NCBI GenBank assembly: GCA_947573485.1
Contig: CANPGB010000021.1
Coordinates: 1 to 57,320 of the forward strand
Source: an uncultured Porphyromonadaceae bacterium
Lineage (GTDB): Bacteria > Bacteroidota > Bacteroidia > Bacteroidales > Muribaculaceae
Reading direction: 5' to 3'
Length of the DNA: 57,320 bases
The position numbers and the translations under genes are program-made. How positions within the stretch are numbered: the stretch's first letter is position 1; every line of letters starts with the position of its first letter. Shown here piece by piece: positions 16,428 through 25,338 of this stretch. The notes beneath the pieces were generated by a model. It ran no database searches. It saw only the letters and a list, made by a program, of their open reading frames with translations, and was not told where the DNA came from.

Positions 16428-16496
16428 CCGAATAATTGGCAAGCAAAGACTTGCAAAATGCTCTAACTCTGTATTTCAAAGCTATTCCAAAAGAAA

Positions 16497-16970
16497 ATGC
16501 CACGACTTCCGGAAGACCTTAAAGGATGCTCGCTCCTCGGAAACCAAGGAGTGAAATACCCCTCTACCTACGCCCCCGAGATGCTTGAGACCTTCGAGAA
16601 CAAGCATCCCGAGAACGACTACATCGTTACGTTCGAATGCCCCGAATTTACCTCGCTCTGCCCCAAGACCGGGCAGCCCGACTTCGGCAAAATCATAATA
16701 AACTATATTCCCGACCGCCTCATGGTGGAAAGCAAGAGCCTCAAGCTATACCTCTTCAGTTTCCGCAACCACGGCGACTTCCACGAAGACTGCGTGAATA
16801 TAATAATGAAAGACCTCGCCGCACTTATGAAGCCCCGCTACATCGAGGTGCGCGGCATATTCATGCCCCGAGGCGGTATTTCGATAATTCCATTCGCCAA
16901 CAGCGGCGATGAGGCTCACCAGGCTCTCGTCAAAGAGCGGCTCGCGGCTTCGTTCCCCCTCAACCTCTGA
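16497..16970 (+). CDS. queF: NADPH-dependent 7-cyano-7-deazaguanine reductase (preQ0 reductase)
   Basis: QueF reduces the nitrile of preQ0 to the amine preQ1 in queuosine synthesis. At 157 residues it is the short, single-domain (type I) form. The catalytic cysteine lies in [12 protein letters not shown] (Cys-55), which forms the thioimide with the substrate, and [20 protein letters not shown] carries the substrate-binding Glu and the type-specific motif. queC follows after 5 bases, so successive steps of preQ0 formation and reduction are coexpressed. queD and queE are not in the window. Confidence 0.95.
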   Translation: MPRLPEDLKGCSLLGNQGVKYPSTYAPEMLETFENKHPENDYIVTFECPEFTSLCPKTGQPDFGKIIINYIPDRLMVESKSLKLYLFSFRNHGDFHEDCVNIIMKDLAALMKPRYIEVRGIFMPRGGISIIPFANSGDEAHQALVKERLAASFPLNL

Positions 16971-16975
16971 TTACT

Positions 16976-17647
16976 ATGGCAGCAAAACCACGTAAAAACG
17001 CACTTATGGTGCTCTCAGGTGGCATGGACTCTGTGACCATGCTCCACGAATACGCCGCAGAGATTGACCTCGCCGTGAATTTCTCCTACGGCTCAAACCA
17101 CAACCTCCGCGAGCTCGAGTGCGCACGCGCCCACTGCGCCGAGCTCGGCATTGAGCTGGTGGAAATCGACCTCTCGTTCATCGGCAAATATTTCCACAGC
17201 TCACTCCTCGAAGGCCCCGAGGCTATCCCCGAGGGAGAGTATGACTTCGACAACATGAAGAGCACCGTGGTGCCTTTCCGCAACGGCATCATGCTTGCCG
17301 CCGCCGCAGGCCTCGCCGAGAGCCACGGCCTCGAGGTGCTCATGATAGCCAACCACTCGGGCGACCATGCCCTCTACCCCGACTGCCGCCAGAGCTTTAT
17401 CGACGCCATGAGCCGCGCCGTGCAGGAAGGTACCTACGAAGGCATTACTATCAAAGCCCCCTACACCCTCCTCTCAAAAGCCGACATCGCCCTGCGCGGT
17501 AAGCGCCTCGGCATCGACTACTCTACCACCTACTCGTGCTACCGCGGCCTCGAAAAGCACTGCGGCAAGTGCGGAACATGCCTCGAACGACGCCAGGCAC
17601 TGGCCGACGCAGGCATAACCGATACCACCGAATACGAAGACGATTAA
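16976..17647 (+). CDS. queC: 7-cyano-7-deazaguanine synthase (QueC)
   Basis: Converts 7-carboxy-7-deazaguanine to preQ0 using ATP and ammonia. The 223-residue protein has the PP-loop VLSGGMDSV near the N-terminus and a C-terminal zinc site CYRGLEKHCGKCGTC, both diagnostic. It lies 5 bases after queF. Length is normal for the family. Confidence 0.95.
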   Translation: MAAKPRKNALMVLSGGMDSVTMLHEYAAEIDLAVNFSYGSNHNLRELECARAHCAELGIELVEIDLSFIGKYFHSSLLEGPEAIPEGEYDFDNMKSTVVPFRNGIMLAAAAGLAESHGLEVLMIANHSGDHALYPDCRQSFIDAMSRAVQEGTYEGITIKAPYTLLSKADIALRGKRLGIDYSTTYSCYRGLEKHCGKCGTCLERRQALADAGITDTTEYEDD

Positions 17648-17706
17648 CCACCGTCGCCGCTATAATACAATCCTTATTAATCAACTAATTCAAACCAGTA
17701 AAGTCC

Positions 17707-17883
17707 ATGGACGCACTCATCAACTCAATCCACACCGCTTACGAGGCATTCCGTGCCGACGCAGCTCTCCAGGCAGAAAAATGCAACAAGGCAGCCGGCA
17801 CCCGTGCCCGCAAGGCCTCGCTCGAACTCGAGAAACTCATGAAAGAATTCCGCAAAGCTTCTCTCGAGGCTTCCAAGAAATAA
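17707..17883 (+). CDS. Histone H1-like protein (Hc1 type), 58 residues
   Basis: A short Lys/Arg/Ala-rich protein, MDALINSIHTAYEAFRADAA followed by a segment with NKAAGTRARKASLELEKLMKEFRK and a basic end. From memory it matches the small 'histone H1' proteins found across Bacteroides, in which NKAAGTRARKAS is highly conserved; their job in DNA compaction is presumed. It is predicted to be mainly helical. The start is an ATG with no strong purine box. A terminator follows 18 bases after the stop, so it ends its transcript. Confidence 0.85.
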   Translation: MDALINSIHTAYEAFRADAALQAEKCNKAAGTRARKASLELEKLMKEFRKASLEASKK

Positions 17884-17901
17884 TCTTTCGCTCCTCACAT
17901 C

Positions 17902-17937
17902 AAGAGGCTGTGCCCCGGGCGCAGCCTCTTCGCTTTT
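17902..17937 (+). terminator. Terminator after the histone H1-like gene
   Basis: AAGAGGCTGTGCCC pairs with GGGCGCAGCCTCTT (one T-G wobble) and is followed by CGCTTTT. The T-rich end overlaps the -33 position of the next promoter. Confidence 0.8.
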
Positions 17938-17964
17938 ATAAGTGCGGAATTTTATGTACTTTTG
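17934..17964 (+). promoter_or_regulatory. Promoter of the ThiE-like envelope operon
   Basis: TTTT at 17934-17937 stands where TTTG is expected, with a 19-base spacer and a good TACTTTTG at 17957-17964. The start codon at 17992 is 27 bases downstream of the box. Confidence 0.55.
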
Positions 17965-17991
17965 CAACTCAAAATAATACTACCGACAACC

Positions 17992-18558
17992 ATGTTGCAA
18001 GTCCTTATACGCACAAACGAAAACTACTCTCCCGCCGAAATGGCGCAAATGGCAATAGAGGCCGGAGCCGCATGGCTCGTGCTCGACTTTGAAGCCGACG
18101 CCATTACCCGCGACACCCTCGCCGACATCGCAGCCATATGCCGCGAGGCAGGCGTGATGCTCACCATTGTCAACGACATGAATACCGCCCGCGAGCTCGG
18201 GCTCCACGGCGTGTTCATCACCGACCCGGAAATCTCGCCCGTAAAGGTGCGCGACGAACTCGGCCCCGAAGCCATCATCGGCGCAATGGCAGGCACACCC
18301 GATGCCGCCGCCACCCTCGAGCGCGCCGACATCGACTATGTAGCCCTCGACGCCCGTCTCGATGCCCCCGAGGCACTCATTGCAGCCCTACGCGGAGCCG
18401 GCAGCGAGATAGCCGTCGTGGCATATCGCCCCGGCATGAAGCTCTCTCCCGACGATGCCGCAGCTCTCCTCGCACAAGGCTTCTCGGGCATATGCGGCGC
18501 CGACCGCGCTTTCGACACTCCCGACCCCGTTGAAGCTATAAAGGCTCTGCTTAAATAA
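17992..18558 (+). CDS. ThiE/TenI-like TIM-barrel protein
   Basis: A 188-residue barrel protein related to thiamine-phosphate synthase. VNDMNTARELGLHGVFITDPEISP corresponds to the ThiE segment usually reading INDR...GADGVHLGQEDLP, and GPEAIIGAMAGT to the following strand. The charged substrate residues of true ThiE (such as the HLGQ segment and the later phosphate-binding lysine region) are not preserved, so thiamine synthesis is doubtful; a TenI-like or unrelated role is possible. The start was moved to the ATG at 17992, which leaves the -7 box upstream. It leads an operon with membrane and LPS genes 9 bases downstream. Confidence 0.6.
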   Translation: MLQVLIRTNENYSPAEMAQMAIEAGAAWLVLDFEADAITRDTLADIAAICREAGVMLTIVNDMNTARELGLHGVFITDPEISPVKVRDELGPEAIIGAMAGTPDAAATLERADIDYVALDARLDAPEALIAALRGAGSEIAVVAYRPGMKLSPDDAAALLAQGFSGICGADRAFDTPDPVEAIKALLK

Positions 18559-18567
18559 CACTCAGCT

Positions 18568-19614
18568 TTGGCCCGCGAACTATCGAAAACACTGTGGCGC
18601 ACCGTGCTGCCCCTCGCCCTCGGCATAGGGGTAGGCATATGGCTTTACCACAAGGATGTGGACACGGCCACACTGCGCTCCATAAACTTCGACGGGCGAA
18701 CCGTTGCCGGTCTTCTTCTCGCCCTGCTCTTCGTGGTGGGGCGTGACTTCGGGCTCGCATGGCGCTTCCACACCATAGCGGGCGGCGACCTCACATGGCG
18801 CCGTGCCGTGCGCACCGACATCATGTGCGCCTTCACCTCGGCAATCACTCCCTCGGTGGTCGGCGGCAGCGCCCTGGCCATTTTCTACCTCAACCGCGAG
18901 GGCATAAGCCTCGGGCGAGCCACCACACTCACCCTCACCACCCTCTTCCTCGACGAGCTCTTCTTCGTCATCTTCTGCCCCATAATAGTATTGGCAGTGC
19001 CCTGGGCCGACCTCTTCGGGAGCGTGGGCATAGCGGGCTCATCATCGCTGCTCATGGGCGGCATAGAGCTGGTTTTCTGGCTCGTATATGCCGGCATCTG
19101 TATATGGACTGCCATACTTTACTTTGCCATAATCGCCCGTCCGGCCACTGCCGCCCGCATCCTCGCGCGCCTTGCCTCGCACCGCTTCCTGCGCCGCTTC
19201 TCCGGCAAAATAAAGCGCACCGCGGCCAACATGGCTTCGACCTCAGAGTGGATCAAAGGCCGCTCGCGCCGCTGGTGGGCCGAGGTTTTCGGCGGCACAG
19301 TGCTCTCGTGGTTCTCGCGCTACTTTGTGGTCAACGCACTCTTCTGGGCCTTCGTGCCTGCGGCGCATCCGCTGCTTGTCTTCGCCCGCCAGTGCGTGGT
19401 GTGGGTAGTGCTCATGGTGAGCCCGACGCCCGGTGGCAGCGGCATAAGCGAGTGGCTCTTCGCAAACTACTACGGCGACCTCATCGGCAACCTCGGCGTG
19501 GCCGCTGTGCTCGCCCTTGTGTGGCGAATTTTCAGCTACTACATATATCTGGTGGCGGGCTGTGCCCTCCTTCCCGGATACTTCAATAAATCCTCTGAAA
19601 AAACCGACTTATGA
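18568..19614 (+). CDS. Flippase-like / LPG synthase transmembrane-region family protein
   Basis: A 348-residue integral membrane protein of the UPF0104 (lysylphosphatidylglycerol synthase TM region) family, which includes bacterial flippase-like and polyprenyl-linked-lipid proteins. About eight membrane segments are visible, with the conserved FTSAITPSVVGGSALAIF and MVSPTPGGSGISEWLF motifs. The start is a TTG, 9 bases after the previous stop; no ATG is near. Its end overlaps the next gene by 4 bases (ATGA). Function: likely lipid or lipid-linked precursor handling, not established for this subgroup. Confidence 0.82.
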   Translation: MARELSKTLWRTVLPLALGIGVGIWLYHKDVDTATLRSINFDGRTVAGLLLALLFVVGRDFGLAWRFHTIAGGDLTWRRAVRTDIMCAFTSAITPSVVGGSALAIFYLNREGISLGRATTLTLTTLFLDELFFVIFCPIIVLAVPWADLFGSVGIAGSSSLLMGGIELVFWLVYAGICIWTAILYFAIIARPATAARILARLASHRFLRRFSGKIKRTAANMASTSEWIKGRSRRWWAEVFGGTVLSWFSRYFVVNALFWAFVPAAHPLLVFARQCVVWVVLMVSPTPGGSGISEWLFANYYGDLIGNLGVAAVLALVWRIFSYYIYLVAGCALLPGYFNKSSEKTDL

Positions 19615-20966
19615 AAAACGCTCTCCGCCTCCTGTGCGCCGTCATGCTCATGTTTGTGGCCGCCGTAAATTTGCGGGCCGAAACCGGCGGCACGGTATTC
19701 GTGATTCCCATTGAAACGGAAATCGACAACAGCGCCTTCCACCACTTCCGCCGCGCCATGGCACAGGCCGAGAACACCGGCGCCAACATGCTGGTGCTCC
19801 GCCTCAACACCTACGGAGGCGCACTCGACGCCGCCGACTCTATCCGCACAGCCTTGCTCAGGGCCACCTTGCCCACTGTGGCTTTTGTCGATGTCAACGC
19901 CGCCTCGGCAGGCGCCCTCATTGCCCTTGCCTGCGACAGCGTATATATGGCTCCCGGAGCAAGCATGGGTTCCGCAACGGTGGTGAACGGTGCCGGTGAA
20001 CCACTGCCCGAGAAATACCAGTCGTATATGAGCACCATTATGCGCGCCACCGCCGAGCACCACGGGCGCCGAACGGTGGGCGACAGCACTGTGTGGCGCC
20101 GCGACCCCGCTATCGCCGCATCGATGGTAAACCCCACAGAGTCGGTGTCGCTCACAGGCTCACAGGCCCTTGAGTGCGGCTATGCCGACGGTATTGCCGC
20201 CAACCTCGGCGAGGTGCTCGCCGACCTCGATATGGCTGGCGCGCGTGTCGAAACTTACCAAAGCAACCTCTCCGACGACCTTCTCGGCTTCCTCTCCAAC
20301 GCCGCCATACGCGCCATACTCGTAATGCTTATTCTCGGCGGCATATACATGGAGATGCACACCCCCGGTCTTGGCGTAGCCGCAGCAGTGGCAACCGTCG
20401 CAACGGTGCTCTACTTCATACCCATGTTTGTGGGCGGAGCCGTCCCCGCCTGGGTGCTTATCGCCTTTATAGCGGGCGTGGTGCTCATAGCCCTGGAGAT
20501 ATTCGTAGTGCCGGGCTTCGGCGTATGCGGCATATCGGGCATAATAGCCATAGCGGCCTCGCTCGTCGGCGGCATCATGGCCAACGATGCCGTGACGGGC
20601 ATTGACCTCGGCTCTCTCGGCTCATCGCTCGCCATTGTGGGCATAGGCACCGTACTGGCCGTGGCCGCCATATGGTACCTGACATCATCGCACGGCCCCG
20701 AGTGCTTCCGCAAGCACTCCGAGCTCATGACAGAGCTCTCGAACGCCGACGGCTTCATAGGCGTCGACATGACTCCGGCGAAATACATCGGGCAGCACGC
20801 CACTACCATAACCGTACTGCGCCCCGCCGGCAAGATTGAGATTGGCGACAAAGTTTTCGACGCCGTTTCCACCGGCGAATTTATACAGCCTCACCGCAAT
20901 GTAAAAATCGTGCGCTACGAAAACGCACAGCTCTACGTTACCGAAACAGAAAATCATGAAGCATAA
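19611..20966 (+). CDS. NfeD-family membrane-bound serine protease (ClpP-class)
   Basis: A 451-residue long-form NfeD protein. A signal peptide (to about residue 23) is followed by a ClpP-like protease domain: LRLNTYGGALDAADSIR, then DVNAASAGALIALACD with the nucleophile Ser. Four or so membrane helices (about 225-360) include the NfeD core, and a C-terminal OB-like soluble domain follows (LRPAGKIEIGDKVFDAVS). Such proteins act on stomatin-like partners and membrane protein quality; no stomatin gene is next to it. It overlaps the genes on both sides (4 and 11 bases). Confidence 0.87.
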   Translation: MKNALRLLCAVMLMFVAAVNLRAETGGTVFVIPIETEIDNSAFHHFRRAMAQAENTGANMLVLRLNTYGGALDAADSIRTALLRATLPTVAFVDVNAASAGALIALACDSVYMAPGASMGSATVVNGAGEPLPEKYQSYMSTIMRATAEHHGRRTVGDSTVWRRDPAIAASMVNPTESVSLTGSQALECGYADGIAANLGEVLADLDMAGARVETYQSNLSDDLLGFLSNAAIRAILVMLILGGIYMEMHTPGLGVAAAVATVATVLYFIPMFVGGAVPAWVLIAFIAGVVLIALEIFVVPGFGVCGISGIIAIAASLVGGIMANDAVTGIDLGSLGSSLAIVGIGTVLAVAAIWYLTSSHGPECFRKHSELMTELSNADGFIGVDMTPAKYIGQHATTITVLRPAGKIEIGDKVFDAVSTGEFIQPHRNVKIVRYENAQLYVTETENHEA

Positions 20967-21714
20967 ATTCTTAGCACTTATACCTGCGCGCTACGCATCG
21001 ACGCGCTTCCCCGGCAAACCGCTGGCAATGCTCGGCGACAAACCCGTTATCGAACACGTATACCGCCGTGTGGCCGCCGTCATGCCCGACCTCGCAGTGG
21101 CTACCGACGACGAGCGCATCTTCAAGGCCGTCGAGGCTTTCGGGGGCCGCGCCGTGATGACCTCCGACACCCACCGCAGCGGCACCGACCGCTGCCTTGA
21201 GGCATACCGCGCCTTAGGCTCCGATGCCGACATCGTTATCAACGTACAGGGCGACGAACCCTTTATCGATGCCTCGCAGCTCGACTCGCTCAAAGCCTGC
21301 TTCGACGACCCCGAGGTAAAGATTGCCTCACTCGCCCGCCCCTTCGACAAAGACCGCGGCTTCGACGCCCTCTTCGACCCCAACACCGTGAAGGTGGTAA
21401 TGGACAGCGCGATGAACGCCCTCTACTTCTCGCGCTCAATAATACCCTACGTGCGCAACTACGACTGGAAACAGTGGCTCGAGCACGCCTCTTTCCACAC
21501 CCACGTAGGTCTCTACGGCTACCGTGCCTCTACCCTGGCCGAGCTTTGCGCACTGCCGCAGAGCCCGCTGGAGATTGCTGAATCGCTCGAGCAGCTCAGG
21601 TGGCTCGGAGCCGGTTACCGCATACGCATGGCTCTGACCGACCGCACAAACTTCGGAATCGACACCCCCGCCGACCTCGAGGCCGCAAACGAATACCTCG
21701 CCTCGCAGCAATGA
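20956..21714 (+). CDS. kdsB: 3-deoxy-manno-octulosonate cytidylyltransferase (CMP-Kdo synthetase)
   Basis: Activates Kdo with CTP to CMP-Kdo, the donor used by WaaA (present at 28865) for the inner LPS core. At 252 residues it has the signature LIPARYASTRFPGKPLAMLG, a TDDERI segment and VINVQGDEPFI, all canonical. Its stop overlaps the next ATG by 4 bases and its start overlaps the NfeD gene. Confidence 0.95.
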   Translation: MKHKFLALIPARYASTRFPGKPLAMLGDKPVIEHVYRRVAAVMPDLAVATDDERIFKAVEAFGGRAVMTSDTHRSGTDRCLEAYRALGSDADIVINVQGDEPFIDASQLDSLKACFDDPEVKIASLARPFDKDRGFDALFDPNTVKVVMDSAMNALYFSRSIIPYVRNYDWKQWLEHASFHTHVGLYGYRASTLAELCALPQSPLEIAESLEQLRWLGAGYRIRMALTDRTNFGIDTPADLEAANEYLASQQ

Positions 21715-22979
21715 ACCGCTCCACCCCACCGCCCGTAAAACCTTTCGGGCCTCTTACGATTCCCGACGAAACGGTTGAAGTCCTTCCCAATGGCATAACC
21801 CTCCACCACGTGAGCGGCGGCGAGCAACCCGTGTGCAGCATATCGGTGTTTTTCCCCGGAGGCATCGCCGAGTATGGCGACATGTCTCCCCGCATCATGC
21901 TCTCTACCATGGCCGACGGCGCACGTGACTTTGCCGACGGCGAGCTTGCCCGCTTGCTCGACTTCAACGGCGTGCGCATCGGCAGCCTCGTACACGGCCA
22001 CTGGAGCACCCTGCGCATGGCAATGCTCACCCACCGTGCCCCCGAGGTGCTCCCGCTGCTCAAAGCCATAATCACAGCACCACTCTTCCCCGATGAGCGC
22101 GTGGAGGTCGAGAAAATGGCTATGGCAGCGCGCCTTGAAACAGCTCTGGCAAACGTCGCCACCCTGGCCGACATGCAGTTCGACACCCTCATCATGGGCG
22201 AAGGTCACCCCTTGGCACAGCGCATAGACCCCGAAGCAGCCCGCGCCGTAAGCCGCGGCAGTATTGTGGATTTGCACCGCAGCATGCTCGCCCCCGCAGG
22301 CATGCACGTGTTTGTGGCCGGACTCCTCGACGACGCCCTCCTCGACGCCATACGCTTCACCTTCGCTTCTATCAGCGGCAACACAGTCGTGCCGGAGAGC
22401 ATCCTCATACCCAACACTGCCGCCCCCGCAGGAACACAAGCCGTTGATGCCACCGACTCGCTCCAAAGCGCCATTGCCACAGGCATGCCCGCCATAGCCC
22501 GCAGCCACCCCGACTACATACCCCTGCGCCTCACCGCCATGGCACTCGGCGGCTACTTCGGCAGCCGGCTCATGACAAACATACGCGAGGAAAAAGGCCT
22601 CACCTACGGCATAAGCGCCTTTCTTGCAGGGTCGCAGGAAGGCTCCTACATTAAGATTGCCGCCCGTTGCGACAAAAGCTACACCGCCACCGTAATCGAC
22701 GAAATCAAGGCCGAGCTCGAACGCATGGCCTCCAATCCGCCCGAAGGCGAAGAGCTCGAACGTGTGCGCCTCCACGCCGCAAGCTCGCTTGCCGAGACCC
22801 TCGACTCACCACTGGCGATAATAGGCTACCACGCCAACCGCCTCACCATAGGCACCCCCGCCGACTACTTCAACGCCCAGCAGCGCGCCATAGCCGAACT
22901 CACACCCGAGCTTATCGCGCGCATGTCAGCACAGTACCTGCGCCCCGACGAGCTCCGCACCGCAATTGCAGGCGCGTAG
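21711..22979 (+). CDS. M16-family peptidase homologue lacking the zinc motif
   Basis: A 422-residue protein with the two-domain M16 fold. The segment where active subunits have HxxEH reads [21 protein letters not shown] and has neither the histidines nor the glutamate, so it is predicted inactive in zinc catalysis. The C-terminal half keeps the R/Y motif, [15 protein letters not shown]. In two-subunit bacterial M16 enzymes one chain carries HxxEH and the other R/Y, so this could be the noncatalytic chain, but no partner lies next to it. No signal peptide is visible. It is the last gene of the envelope operon, with an ATGA overlap to kdsB. Confidence 0.82.
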   Translation: MNRSTPPPVKPFGPLTIPDETVEVLPNGITLHHVSGGEQPVCSISVFFPGGIAEYGDMSPRIMLSTMADGARDFADGELARLLDFNGVRIGSLVHGHWSTLRMAMLTHRAPEVLPLLKAIITAPLFPDERVEVEKMAMAARLETALANVATLADMQFDTLIMGEGHPLAQRIDPEAARAVSRGSIVDLHRSMLAPAGMHVFVAGLLDDALLDAIRFTFASISGNTVVPESILIPNTAAPAGTQAVDATDSLQSAIATGMPAIARSHPDYIPLRLTAMALGGYFGSRLMTNIREEKGLTYGISAFLAGSQEGSYIKIAARCDKSYTATVIDEIKAELERMASNPPEGEELERVRLHAASSLAETLDSPLAIIGYHANRLTIGTPADYFNAQQRAIAELTPELIARMSAQYLRPDELRTAIAGA

Positions 22980-23100
22980 AAAATTGCAAGAATTATCGCA
23001 GCCCTTGCAACACATTTTCACATTTAAGGCTCCGATAATTCAAAAATTTTTGCTTACTTTGCAGTCTGAAAACTTAACACTAACAGACACTCACAACAAT

Positions 23101-24750
23101 ATGAAAAAAAGCGCATTACAAAAAGCCCGCGCAAACTATCAGCCCAAGTTGCCGATAGCCCTCCAGGGTCCCGTTAAAGTGGTTGAAGGCCGCCCCACCG
23201 AGTCGGTAGCCGACCAGGAAGCTATCCGTAACCTCTTCCCCAACACCTACGGTCTGCCCGAAATCCGTTTCGAGAAGAACAGCGCTCCCGCTCCCGGCAA
23301 GCCCATTAACGTAGGCGTTATCCTCTCCGGCGGCCAGGCTCCCGGCGGTCACAACGTGATCAGCGGCCTCTTCGACGGTATCAAGAAAATTCATCGCGAC
23401 AGCCGCCTCTTCGGCTTCCTCATGGGCCCCGGCGGTCTCGTAGAGCACAAATACATCGAGCTCACAGCTCCTATCATCGACGAATACCGCAACACCGGCG
23501 GCTTCGACATCATCGGCTCAGGCCGCACAAAACTCGAGAAGAAAGAGCAGTTCGACAAAGGCCTCGAAATCCTCAACGAACTCGGCATCAAGGCTCTCGT
23601 TATCATCGGTGGCGACGACTCCAACACCAACGCCGCTATCCTCGCCGAATACTACAAGGAAAAGAACACCGGTATTCAGGTAATCGGCTGCCCCAAGACT
23701 ATCGACGGCGACCTCAAGAACGACGTTATCGAAACTTCTTTCGGCTTCGACACCGCTACAAAAGTATACTCCGAAGTTATCGGCAACATACAGCGCGACT
23801 GCAACTCTGCCAAGAAATACTGGCACTTCATCAAACTCATGGGCCGCTCCGCAAGCCACATCGCCCTTGAGTGCGCGCTTCAGACCCAGCCCAACATCTG
23901 CCTCGTATCCGAAGAAATCGAAGAGCGCAACATGAGCCTCAACGACATCATCGACTACATTGCAGGCATCGTAACCTCGCGCGCTGCCGACGGCAACAAC
24001 TTCGGCACCGTACTCATCCCCGAAGGCCTCATCGAGTTCATCCCCGAAATCAAGCGCCTCATCGCCGAGCTCAACGAGCTCCTCGGCGCCAACAAAGACA
24101 AGGTTGCAGGCATGAACGAAGAGCAGCTCACCGAGTTTATCCTCGCCAACCTCGCTCCCGAGAACGTGGCTACCCTCAAAAACCTCCCCGAAGGCGTGGC
24201 ACGCCAGCTCATGCTCGACCGCGACCCCCACGGCAACGTGCAGGTTTCACTCATCGAGACCGAGAAACTCATCAGCGGCATGGTGGCTGAAAAGCTCGCC
24301 GCTTCTGAAGAATTCAAGGCTGCCGGCGGCAAATTCTCGCCCCTCCACCACTTCTTCGGCTACGAAGGTCGCTGCGCCGACCCCTCGAACTTCGACGCCG
24401 ACTACTGCTACTCGCTCGGCTTCAACGCCGCAGCTCTCATTAACGCAGGCGTAACAGGCTATATGTCGTCGATCCGCAACCTCGTGAAGCCCGCCGTACA
24501 GTGGATTCCCGGTGGTATACCTATCACTATGATGATGAACATCGAGCGCCGCAATGCCGAAGACAAGCCCGTGATACAAAAAGCTCTCGTCCGCCTCGAC
24601 GGCAAACCCTTCCAGAAATTTGCCTCGCAGCGCGACACCTGGGCTCACAACACCTGCTACATCTACCCCGGCCCCATACAGTACTTCGGCCCCGCTGAAG
24701 TATGCGACCAGCCCTCGATGACCCTCAAATACGAGCACGAGAACAAGTAA
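23101..24750 (+). CDS. pfp: Diphosphate--fructose-6-phosphate 1-phosphotransferase
   Basis: PPi-dependent phosphofructokinase, the glycolytic enzyme common in Bacteroidales. The start is the ATG beginning [14 protein letters not shown] (23101), not an upstream one. The 549-residue length fits the long, plant-like clade. Motifs: [17 protein letters not shown] (PPi site), GGDDSNTNA in place of the ATP-enzyme's GGDGS, and [11 protein letters not shown] weak TTACTTTG box lies at 23054-23061. It stands alone and ends in a good terminator. Confidence 0.95.
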   Translation: MKKSALQKARANYQPKLPIALQGPVKVVEGRPTESVADQEAIRNLFPNTYGLPEIRFEKNSAPAPGKPINVGVILSGGQAPGGHNVISGLFDGIKKIHRDSRLFGFLMGPGGLVEHKYIELTAPIIDEYRNTGGFDIIGSGRTKLEKKEQFDKGLEILNELGIKALVIIGGDDSNTNAAILAEYYKEKNTGIQVIGCPKTIDGDLKNDVIETSFGFDTATKVYSEVIGNIQRDCNSAKKYWHFIKLMGRSASHIALECALQTQPNICLVSEEIEERNMSLNDIIDYIAGIVTSRAADGNNFGTVLIPEGLIEFIPEIKRLIAELNELLGANKDKVAGMNEEQLTEFILANLAPENVATLKNLPEGVARQLMLDRDPHGNVQVSLIETEKLISGMVAEKLAASEEFKAAGGKFSPLHHFFGYEGRCADPSNFDADYCYSLGFNAAALINAGVTGYMSSIRNLVKPAVQWIPGGIPITMMMNIERRNAEDKPVIQKALVRLDGKPFQKFASQRDTWAHNTCYIYPGPIQYFGPAEVCDQPSMTLKYEHENK

Positions 24751-24780
24751 ACATCAACCCTTCTAATATTCAGCTTGCAA

Positions 24781-24818
24781 AAGCGGCACCGCCTCACCCG
24801 GCGATGCCGCTTTTTTTT
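24781..24818 (+). terminator. Terminator of pfp
   Basis: A 13-bp stem (AAGCGGCACCGCC against GGCGATGCCGCTT, one mismatch) with a 6-base loop, followed by eight T residues. Confidence 0.9.
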
Positions 24819-24916
24819 GCTTCCAAGATTATCCTCCCATCCCGGATAGGTCTCTTCATGTTAAGCCCGAGATGATGCTAAACACAAGTAGAATAGGCGC
24901 TTACAGAGATATGAAT

Positions 24917-25095
24917 GAGGGGGTTGCAGAACTTCGTGTGATACGTCTATATTTTCTAAAATTCGAAAACTGTAGGGACATGCCTTTGGCATGTAAAGGT
25001 CAGGTAATCAAAGCAGAATCAATCTAACATGCCAAAGGCATGTCCCTACATCGACCCTCGAGATTTTGCACCGTTTGATGTTCTGCAACACCCTC
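24917..25095. repeat. MITE-like nested inverted repeat
   Basis: Outer arms of 16 bases (24917-24932 and 25080-25095, 15 of 16 matching) enclose perfect 24-base arms at 24971-24994 and 25027-25050. Each inner arm itself contains the palindrome ACATGCC-TTT-GGCATGT. No reading frame is inside and no clear target duplication is visible at the borders. Confidence 0.75.
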
Positions 25096-25106
25096 TGATT
25101 AATTTC

Positions 25107-25320
25107 GTAACCCCGTACGCCGAAGCTTGCGGAGGCGTGCGGGGTAAGCAATACCACAGGGCATGGCGTCCGCATGGACGCCGATTAAAAATGTAAGGCG
25201 TTGATTCTCATCTTAATCAGCGTCCTACCGGACGCTTTAGCGAGTGTCGTTCAGCCCCGCACGCCTGCGCTAAAGCTACGGCGTACGGGGTTACTGGTTA
25301 ATCAGCGTCCTGCCGGACGC
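25107..25320. repeat. Long palindromic intergenic element, copy 1
   Basis: Begins with AACCCCGTACGCC...GGCGTGCGGGG, contains a GGCGTCCGCATGGACGCC hairpin and ends with the reverse complement of the first part, GGGGTTACTGGTTAATCAGC and a GCGTCC/GGACGC hairpin. The same arrangement recurs at 34390-34672 and 51287-51528. Confidence 0.7.
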
Positions 25321-25338
25321 GCTGTCGTAGCGAGCATC

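Larger units (their letters stand above)
24819..25338. other. 520-base intergenic region made of two palindromic elements
   Basis: Between the converging pfp and the secreted InlB-repeat gene. No gene is seen. It holds a nested inverted repeat (24917-25095) and, immediately after, a copy of the long palindromic element (25107-25320). The rest shows no feature I can name. Confidence 0.7.

Noticed and set aside
16428-16496. Possible preQ1 riboswitch in the queF leader
   Set aside because: There is a small GCAAG/CTTGC hairpin, but the conserved loop and A-rich tail of preQ1-I and the larger folds of the other classes are not present.
17965-17991. TPP riboswitch upstream of the ThiE-like gene
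   Set aside because: The leader is only about 27 bases, too short for a THI element, and no THI-box sequence is seen.
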